From IMG/VR virus record IMGVR_UViG_3300045411_000518, positions 1 through 25,797 of that record: 25,797 bases of DNA; one strand, 5' to 3'. Position 1 is the stretch's first letter. Each line of letters starts with the position of its first letter. This document shows, piece after piece, positions 8,092-13,824 of this stretch. The position numbers and the translations under genes were made by a program. This stretch comes from a virus. Below the pieces are notes generated by a model. The model did no database searches. It was not told the origin of the DNA and saw only the letters and a list, made by a program, of their open reading frames with translations.

Positions 8092-8294
8092 ATTTTAAAC
8101 GATATTTTTTTCAAACTTTTTTATCCCCTAGGCATATAAGTTTCAATTTGATTATTAAAGCATTATAGGCGTCAGTGAATCAATTAGTTCAAATATAATA
8201 GAATCAAGTCTTTCTAGCCCTTCTTAGCCAATTTCAGCTGTTAATTTCATAACAATTTATTTTTTAAGGTTTCCAAAAAAATAATATTTTATGC
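8092..8294. other. Non-coding gap after tnpB, candidate omega-RNA/right-end region
   Basis: About 200 bases without a convincing reading frame on either strand. Visible features are a TAATATATAG motif overlapping the tnpB stop (8082-8091), CCCCTAGG near 8125, a weak six-base stem TTGATT/AATCAA (8148-8153 and 8178-8183), and an imperfect tandem TTTCTAGCCC/TTCTTAGCCA near 8210-8230. Its position fits the right end of the tnpB element and its guide RNA, but no clear terminal hairpin can be assigned. No tRNA is seen. Confidence 0.4.
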
Positions 8295-8663
8295 ATGTAT
8301 CTTGATGATGTTGAATTGTACTATGAGGTGGTACTAAGCAAAGGAAAAGGAGTACTAACAAAAAAAGCCGAACATATGTTCATATTAATTGGAGAAAACA
8401 TGATAAGAAAAAAGAACAATATGTATAAAACGCAAGACGATAAAAACGATTGCTTACAAACAGGACTACTCTTTATGTTTGAAAAATGGCAAAATTTTAA
8501 TGAAAAAAAATACAAATTAGCCCTTCCTTATTTTTCAGAAATTTTCAAACGTGGTATGGCGCAGGGTTATAATGATTTAACCAATAAAAAGACTAATCAA
8601 GAAAAAATAATAATGATTAGTATCGATTCTTGTAATGATGGAGAAGGTTTCCACAATATTTAA
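8295..8663 (+). CDS. 55: Late-transcription sigma factor, gp55-like
   Basis: 122 residues aligning with the sigma region-2 core of T4 gp55. The block FILIGENMIRKK then DDKNDCLQTGLLFMFEKWQNFNEKKYK and ALPYFSEIFKRGMAQGYN follows gp55's LAIMLIAEGL ... [39 protein letters not shown]. The ending SIDSCNDGEGFHNI resembles the end of related phage sigma factors as I remember them. gp55 binds host RNA polymerase core, replaces the host sigma and directs it to late promoters. The protein is shorter than T4 gp55 (185 aa) and lacks its extended C-terminus. ATG 8295 is preferred to an out-of-frame ATG at 8291. It lies between the tnpB unit and gp4. Confidence 0.83.
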   Translation: MYLDDVELYYEVVLSKGKGVLTKKAEHMFILIGENMIRKKNNMYKTQDDKNDCLQTGLLFMFEKWQNFNEKKYKLALPYFSEIFKRGMAQGYNDLTNKKTNQEKIIMISIDSCNDGEGFHNI

Positions 8664-8717
8664 AAATAAATGCGATTATGATAAATTTTTCATATTTTAA
8701 AAAGAAATTAGAAAAAG

Positions 8718-9236
8718 ATGGGATATAGAGCAACTCCCAACCGCCCAGACGAATATAAACAAGGCAAATATAATTTAATTAATCCAAATAAATATTTAGG
8801 AGATCCTACAACCATATGGTTTAGGAGTAGCTGGGAATATAAACTTTATTTTTATTTAGACAATGAGCCTAGAGTGATACACTGGAATGTTGAGGGTATA
8901 ACGATTCCATATGAAATGGAGGTCACTGATTCAAGAGGAAATAAACATTGGGAAACATTCAGGTATCATCCAGATGCTTTCGCTGAAATACAAAAATTAG
9001 ACGGAACTATATCCAAAACAGTAATAGAAATAAAACCTTATTCTGAAACAATTCCACCAACTCCTCCAAAAAGAATTACTGCAAAATCATTAGAGAATTA
9101 TGAGTATAGACAAAAAATGTTCCTTAGAAATTTTGCCAAATGGACAAAGGCTAAGAAATTCTGTGAAAAAAAAGGATTTGATTTTTTTGTAATGACAGAG
9201 AAATATTTCGAAGGACATAGTGTAAAATTATTTTAA
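8718..9236 (+). CDS. 4: Head completion protein gp4 (PD-(D/E)xK nuclease-like fold)
   Basis: 172 residues matching T4 gp4 (150 aa) over nearly the whole chain. Shared parts are NPNKYLGDPTTIWFRSSWE against NPQKYIGDPTNIVYRSSWE, ITIPYE, a YHPDAF block, VIEIKPYSETIPP against VVEIKPYKQTIPP, AKWTKAKKFCEKKGFDF and VMTEKYF. P85-D86 and E104-x-K106 form a PD-ExK-type site. In T4, gp4 acts late in head assembly, on filled heads, before tail joining. It is longer than T4 gp4 mainly at the N-terminus and in loops. The next gene begins three bases after its stop. Confidence 0.92.
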   Translation: MGYRATPNRPDEYKQGKYNLINPNKYLGDPTTIWFRSSWEYKLYFYLDNEPRVIHWNVEGITIPYEMEVTDSRGNKHWETFRYHPDAFAEIQKLDGTISKTVIEIKPYSETIPPTPPKRITAKSLENYEYRQKMFLRNFAKWTKAKKFCEKKGFDFFVMTEKYFEGHSVKLF

Positions 9237-9239
9237 AAA

Positions 9240-10001
9240 ATGGCAGATACTTTTGCAAAATATTGTAGCGCTCTTATAGGTCAATATAATGACAATATGA
9301 AGCGTTTGGTAGAAGAATCCACAGAAATGATTTTTACATTGGTTCTTAAAAAATCAAATTTACAAATAAGAAGATCAAGAAACGCTGAAATATATAAAGG
9401 GAAATTTTATATAATACAATATAATTATAATGGTAATAAAATTTGGTGTCCTATATTTGTTATAGATGATAGATATAGTCCTGAGTTACAAAAAAGAATA
9501 ATATATGCTGTAAATTTTGATTATCTTCCTTTTCGTTATAAAATAGTTTTTATAGATAAAATATTTAGAATATTTCAAAGCGAAATAGAAAAACATAAAC
9601 GTAATAATGAAAATGGAGGAAATGTTAACGATGAAATTGTATTGAAAGTAAATTTTGAATCCATATATAGATTTTTAAAAGATAGTGGAAATTTTAACTA
9701 TGCAATAACAGCTTTTGATTACACTAAAATAGTAGGAATAGATGGCGGAGGAGATCCTCAAATATATGGAGTATCAACTACAATAATGAGTAGATTAATT
9801 TTTATTGATACTAAAATAATTAATAAACGTGTTATGATGGATGCTCTAAAAGACACGGATATAGAGATTGAAAGAGAAAAATTATCTAAAATATTGGACG
9901 CCTATGAAAAAACAGCTTTTGATTATGAAAATGATGTGAAAGAATATTATGAAGCTCTTAGACAATTAGAAAATAATTATAAACTCTATGAAAATCAATA
10001 A
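9240..10001 (+). CDS. Conserved-looking phage protein of unknown function, between gp4 and portal
   Basis: 253 residues, starting three bases after gp4 and 50 bases before the portal gene. The N-terminal half is beta-rich (EIYKGKFYIIQYNYNGNKIWCPIFVIDDRYSPE). A central stretch contains KIVGIDGGGDPQIYGVST. The last 60 residues form a coiled coil (ILDAYEKTAFDYENDVKEYYEALRQLE). No match to T4 gp2, gp3, gp53 or gp5 is apparent by eye. The position suggests a head or neck assembly role, possibly a DNA-binding or completion factor; that is only context. No signal peptide or membrane segment. Confidence 0.75.
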   Translation: MADTFAKYCSALIGQYNDNMKRLVEESTEMIFTLVLKKSNLQIRRSRNAEIYKGKFYIIQYNYNGNKIWCPIFVIDDRYSPELQKRIIYAVNFDYLPFRYKIVFIDKIFRIFQSEIEKHKRNNENGGNVNDEIVLKVNFESIYRFLKDSGNFNYAITAFDYTKIVGIDGGGDPQIYGVSTTIMSRLIFIDTKIINKRVMMDALKDTDIEIEREKLSKILDAYEKTAFDYENDVKEYYEALRQLENNYKLYENQ

Positions 10002-10020
10002 TAAAATCGACCAAAAAAAA

Positions 10021-10031
10021 TTTATATATAG
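10021..10031 (+). promoter_or_regulatory. TTTATATATAG promoter-like motif before portal gene
   Basis: TTTATATATAG followed by TAAAAACT, 20 bases before the portal start codon. Spacing and sequence match the copies before the fibre genes (TTTAATATATAG, 19-20 bases before the start). Confidence 0.5.
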
Positions 10032-10051
10032 TAAAAACTAATAATTAATAA

Positions 10052-11854
10052 ATGGCAAGTTACGACCGTTACAGAGGAAACCAAAATCAACAAGGCACAA
10101 ATACTACAAATTTTGGTTTGTTCAATAGAATATTAAGAGGCATTTCAACGATGTTTGGTGGTTTAGAATATAACGACATGCGTATTAGAAACGCTTATTC
10201 TATAGGGGTACACGAAGAGACTACAGATATTCTTTATCAGCCTAATAGCTCTAATATGTACGATTTATTTACAAAAAAGACGATAGCTCGTTTTCTAGAT
10301 AAAAAATCTATCGCTTATCTTGATAGAACTTATTTGGACAAACGTAAAATTTTACGACAATATTCTATAAAAGATGAAATAAAAGATTTTATAACACAAA
10401 TAGCAGATGAATGTATAATATATGATGAAAATAATAAATTTTGTTACGTAAAAGATCTTCCCGACTCATACGAGCAAACAATAAGACAACGTTATCAAGA
10501 AACTTTCACAAAATTAATAAATACTTTCAATTTTAATGAAGGTCAAACCGCATGGAATTATCTTAAAAATTTATTAATAGACGGATATATTGCTTATGAA
10601 ATTGTTTATGATGATAAGCAAAAAAATATTATAGATTTAGCGCCAATTGATCCTATTACATTAATTGTGGCTACTGATCCAAATACTAATACAATGATCT
10701 GGATTCAACATCCTGATAATCCAGCTCTTAGAAGAATATTATTAGATTCACAAATTATTTATATTTCTTATTCAAATAATAATGAATATGGTGAAACATC
10801 TTATGTTGAAAATTTAATTCGTCCATTCAACCAATTAAAAATGATAGAGCAAGCTAGATTACTTTATAATATTAATCAGGCTTCGATTTATAAGAAATTT
10901 GTTATTCCTGTTGGAGGTTTAACTCGTCAACAAGCTGAGCAACAAATTTATGAATTAATGAGTGAATATCACGATGATGTTCAATGGGATGAAAGAATGG
11001 GAACTGTTTCTATAAACGGACAAACAAATATTCCGTTCAGTAAGGACTTCTGGTTTCCCGAAGGATCTGCTGGAACTCCAAACGTTGAAATATTACAACC
11101 AACTCAAGTAAATTTAAATGAAGATATAGTTCTTCAATGGTTCTATAGAATTTTGAAAAGAGCAAGTAAACTTCCTTTCCAACGTTTTGACGAAGAACAA
11201 GGTGGTGGTCCTTACGCTTACGACCCGAGTGCGGCTATAACAAGAGATGAAGTTAAATTCAAAAACTTTATTAATAGAATTAGAACCATTTTTAAAGAAA
11301 TTTTAGTTAAACCATTAAAAATTCAAATGATTCTAGAATTTCCAGAATTGAAAGATGATATTGATTTTAATAATTCTATTAGATTAGAATTCATTTCTGA
11401 TACATTGTTTGAAGAATGGCGTCATTTAAAAAATTTAAATGAAAGAGCTTCTATAGCACAAACACTAAGCTCGTCATTAATGGGACCAGATCAACAACCA
11501 TATTTAAGTATAGAATGGATTGTTCGTCATATTATGAAATTTACTGACGCTGACATTGAAGAAAACACTAAATACAAAGCATTAGAGAAAAGTAGATTGG
11601 GTGGAGCCGCTGGAGCTGAAGGCGGAGCCGGCGGATTTGGTGGTGGTGGCGGCGGAGCCGGTGGAGCGGGATTTGGTGGAGCTCCAACTGGAGGCGGATT
11701 TGAAGCTCCAACCGGTGGCGCTCAAGGCGCTCAAGCTGGTGGCGGAGCGCAAGCCGGAGCTCAATTTGGTGGCTCGCCAGCCGGAGCTCAAGCTGGCGGT
11801 GGAGCACAAGCGCCAGCTCCTCAAGGCGGTGGTGGTCAAGCACCAACTTTCTAA
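10052..11854 (+). CDS. 20: Portal vertex protein gp20
   Basis: 600 residues; T4 gp20 has 524. The gp20 core is recognisable: AYEIVYDDKQKNIIDLAPIDP, a SYVENLIRPFNQLKMIEQA stretch, IYKKFVIPVGGLTRQQAEQQIYELM, the KDFWFPEGSAGTPNVEILQP block (T4: EDFWLPRREGGRGTEITTLPG) and AAITRDEVKFKNFINRIRTIF. A dodecameric portal nucleates the prohead, docks the terminase for packaging and later joins the neck. Unusual is the last part (516-600), an almost pure Gly/Ala/Gln/Pro tail absent from T4 gp20. The true start MASYDRYRGN has a late-type promoter motif 20 bases upstream. An antisense endonuclease gene follows instead of the T4 order gp67-gp68-gp21. Confidence 0.93.
   Translation: MASYDRYRGNQNQQGTNTTNFGLFNRILRGISTMFGGLEYNDMRIRNAYSIGVHEETTDILYQPNSSNMYDLFTKKTIARFLDKKSIAYLDRTYLDKRKILRQYSIKDEIKDFITQIADECIIYDENNKFCYVKDLPDSYEQTIRQRYQETFTKLINTFNFNEGQTAWNYLKNLLIDGYIAYEIVYDDKQKNIIDLAPIDPITLIVATDPNTNTMIWIQHPDNPALRRILLDSQIIYISYSNNNEYGETSYVENLIRPFNQLKMIEQARLLYNINQASIYKKFVIPVGGLTRQQAEQQIYELMSEYHDDVQWDERMGTVSINGQTNIPFSKDFWFPEGSAGTPNVEILQPTQVNLNEDIVLQWFYRILKRASKLPFQRFDEEQGGGPYAYDPSAAITRDEVKFKNFINRIRTIFKEILVKPLKIQMILEFPELKDDIDFNNSIRLEFISDTLFEEWRHLKNLNERASIAQTLSSSLMGPDQQPYLSIEWIVRHIMKFTDADIEENTKYKALEKSRLGGAAGAEGGAGGFGGGGGGAGGAGFGGAPTGGGFEAPTGGAQGAQAGGGAQAGAQFGGSPAGAQAGGGAQAPAPQGGGGQAPTF
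11597..11851 (+). repeat. GC-rich Gly/Ala low-complexity tail of the portal gene
   Basis: About 255 bases encode runs such as GGAGGFGGGGGGAGG and GAQAGGGAQAGAQFGG. The stretch is visibly GC-rich against an AT-rich genome, because Gly and Ala codons are GC-rich. It creates long spurious frames on both strands. Confidence 0.85.
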
Positions 11855-11919
11855 ATTATTAAAAATCTCAATATTAGTGGGGGGTTTGATGTAGGTAACA
11901 TTCTATTCGTCATCGTCAT

Positions 11920-12078
11920 CTAGACTTCCAATTTTTCTACTTTGCTTCTAAAATAGTTTATATCATCTATAATTTGACGCCTCATATCTTCAGTAAGACT
12001 GATTGTTTTACCATTTATAATTAAATCATCTCCATCATCATCTTTATCTACGTATTCAACACTTTTAAATATTTTCAT
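11920..12078 (-). CDS. Small acidic protein (52 aa) overlapping the end of the endonuclease gene
   Basis: On the minus strand, ATG at 12078 to TAG at 11920 encodes 52 residues beginning MKIFKSVEYVDKDDDGDD and ending FRSKVEKLEV. The start codon lies inside the last codons of the upstream endonuclease gene, a 14-base overlap in another frame. That suggests translational coupling. The product has an acidic N-terminal part and a helical C-terminal part (LTEDMRRQIIDDINYFRSKVEKLE). No family is recognised; similar tiny acidic proteins are common in T4-like phages. The overlap and absence of any other gene in the gap support it. Confidence 0.6.
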   Translation of the reverse strand: MKIFKSVEYVDKDDDGDDLIINGKTISLTEDMRRQIIDDINYFRSKVEKLEV

Positions 12079-13696
12079 ATTTTAATTTGATAGAACCACT
12101 ATCATATATTCTGAATATTCCTTTTTCTAACATTATTTCATGTTCTGTTTTATTTGGGTCAGCTCCTTTTTTAATAAGTTTATCTTTTCTATAATTGAAT
12201 CTATATTTTCTTATACCATCTATGATATAATAATAATTCGGTTTAGTTTTATGAACAAATCTAAATCCTAATTTTTCATAAATTCCACCATTTGACCAAG
12301 ATCTGTCCGCATAACTTATTATATCTTTAGGATTATAATTTTTTAAAAAATATTTGAATAATTTTGATGCTCCTCCTATAATATTAGTATTTAATACATT
12401 ACAAAATCTTAATACCTCGTAAATATTTTCTTTATTCTTTTGCCCCATTGATTTTCTAAGATTGCCAAAGGTCATTAAAGATACTAATTCATTTTTATAG
12501 AACAGTCCTATTTTGATTTTTGAACCAATAAACCCTTGAATATGATTTTGTTCTAGAAATTCTCTAACTAATTTATTATCATTTATTTCTCCAATTGTGC
12601 ATTTGCGAGCATAAATTCTATTTGATTTTCCAAGAAGATTTAATATTCTAGATTTAACTATATCTTGTTTATATGTCCAGTCATCTTCATATATGTGAAT
12701 TAATCGAATTCCTTGTTTTTCGCATTCTTCTGTTTTACTAAAATGATAATGATTGTCTTTATAAATCTCAGAATGCCAAAATAATCCATTAAATTCAAAT
12801 GCTAATTTTAAATCAGGTAAATAAATATCTAATTCATATGGAGTTATTATTTTTTCATTACATAATATTCTATTATCGTAATATTTACATATAAACTCTT
12901 TTAAATTCTTTTCTTCACCAGACATAGAAAAAGAACCTATAGGATTACAAATTGTGCATATATTTACATCCAATTCTCTTCTAGTTTGGTATGCTCTTTT
13001 ATTTATATTGAAATTATTACCGCATTTATCACAGAAAAAAGTATAATTATCATTATCATAATCTATAACACCATATTTATTTTTCAGAAATTCTAAAATT
13101 TTTTTCTTTATTCTTTTTTTGAAATTTTCAGATTGGGATATATATTTTACGCCGTTATTTTTTAAACAAGTATTTTCTTTCTTTCTTTTAATATATTCTA
13201 ATTTTGATATATTATCTACACCATATTTATTGATCAATGTCTCTTTTGATTTGTTTTTCACTATTTGAGAAGATAGAGGTTGATCTGTTCCGAAATTTTT
13301 ATTGGATGTTTTTATCTTTTTATTTTTTATTCTCTCGCTTTTGGATGGATTGTTCACTCCATATTTTTCTAAATTAGTCATTTTTATTTTTTCTTTGACT
13401 TCTTCTATTTGAAAAACGTTTGTTACTCCGTATTTTTCTAAAAGATTTTTTTTCGTTTTGCATTTTCTACAATAATAATAATTTATATAATTATATTTAA
13501 TTAATTGATTATATTCTACTTTTTTATCACATCCACATTTATCACATCTAACATCTATCAAAGCATGAGATCCTTTAGATAAATGTTTTACTTTTATCTC
13601 TATTTCATCATTGATTTCTCCTTTATATTTCAATTTTCTAAATCTATGTATGTTAGAAGAATTTAAAGTTATTTTAGTTAAATTATTAATTATCAT
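12065..13696 (-). CDS. Homing-endonuclease-like protein with Vsr-type nuclease core
   Basis: 543 residues on the strand opposite to its neighbours. Order: an N-terminal zinc ribbon (CDKC about 51, CRKC about 76); five modular units with the pattern KYGVxN plus a Lys-rich helix (about 86-210), like the DNA-binding modules of phage homing enzymes; a second Cys cluster (CDKC 222, CTIC 247); a nuclease core with GEEKNL (260), ELDIYLPDLKLAFEFNGLFWHSE (288-310) and LIHIYEDDW (332-340), which fits the Vsr-like EDxHD class; then a GNAT-like part (REFLEQNHIQGFIGSKIKIGLFY). The end (DPNKTEHEIMLEKGIFRIYDSG) is familiar from phage endonucleases. It sits between gp20 and gp21, a typical site for a free-standing homing gene. 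Precise class is inferred. Confidence 0.82.
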   Translation of the reverse strand: MIINNLTKITLNSSNIHRFRKLKYKGEINDEIEIKVKHLSKGSHALIDVRCDKCGCDKKVEYNQLIKYNYINYYYCRKCKTKKNLLEKYGVTNVFQIEEVKEKIKMTNLEKYGVNNPSKSERIKNKKIKTSNKNFGTDQPLSSQIVKNKSKETLINKYGVDNISKLEYIKRKKENTCLKNNGVKYISQSENFKKRIKKKILEFLKNKYGVIDYDNDNYTFFCDKCGNNFNINKRAYQTRRELDVNICTICNPIGSFSMSGEEKNLKEFICKYYDNRILCNEKIITPYELDIYLPDLKLAFEFNGLFWHSEIYKDNHYHFSKTEECEKQGIRLIHIYEDDWTYKQDIVKSRILNLLGKSNRIYARKCTIGEINDNKLVREFLEQNHIQGFIGSKIKIGLFYKNELVSLMTFGNLRKSMGQKNKENIYEVLRFCNVLNTNIIGGASKLFKYFLKNYNPKDIISYADRSWSNGGIYEKLGFRFVHKTKPNYYYIIDGIRKYRFNYRKDKLIKKGADPNKTEHEIMLEKGIFRIYDSGSIKLKYENI

Positions 13697-13711
13697 TTAT
13701 ATTTTTTTGTT

Positions 13712-13727
13712 GTTTATATATTAATAT
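13712..13727 (-). promoter_or_regulatory. Minus-strand promoter-like ATATTAATATATAAAC
   Basis: Read on the minus strand, ATATTAATATATAAAC lies 15 bases before the endonuclease start and carries the core TTAATATATA seen before phage genes. It would give the inserted gene its own transcript, divergent from the protease-scaffold gene. Confidence 0.4.
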
Positions 13728-13785
13728 TTTATGTTAGTTTTTATCAAAATCTCCTAATATTACATCAAAAAAGAAAAATATCATA

Positions 13786-13806
13786 TTTTTAATACAATAT
13801 ATAATA
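13786..13806 (+). promoter_or_regulatory. Promoter-like region before protease-scaffold gene
   Basis: A T-run, AATACAATATATAATA and an A-run, ending 18 bases before ATG 13825. The core CAATATATAATA is a variant of the recurrent late-type motif. Confidence 0.4.
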
Positions 13807-13824
13807 AAAAAATAGTATTTATAC

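Noticed and set aside
8092-8294. tRNA or firm right end of the IS element
   Set aside because: No cloverleaf or conserved TnpA-type terminal hairpin could be identified, so only a low-confidence description is given.
11568-11894. Long frames on both strands over the portal 3' end
   Set aside because: They arise from the GC-rich Gly/Ala repeat; low complexity and no family resemblance.
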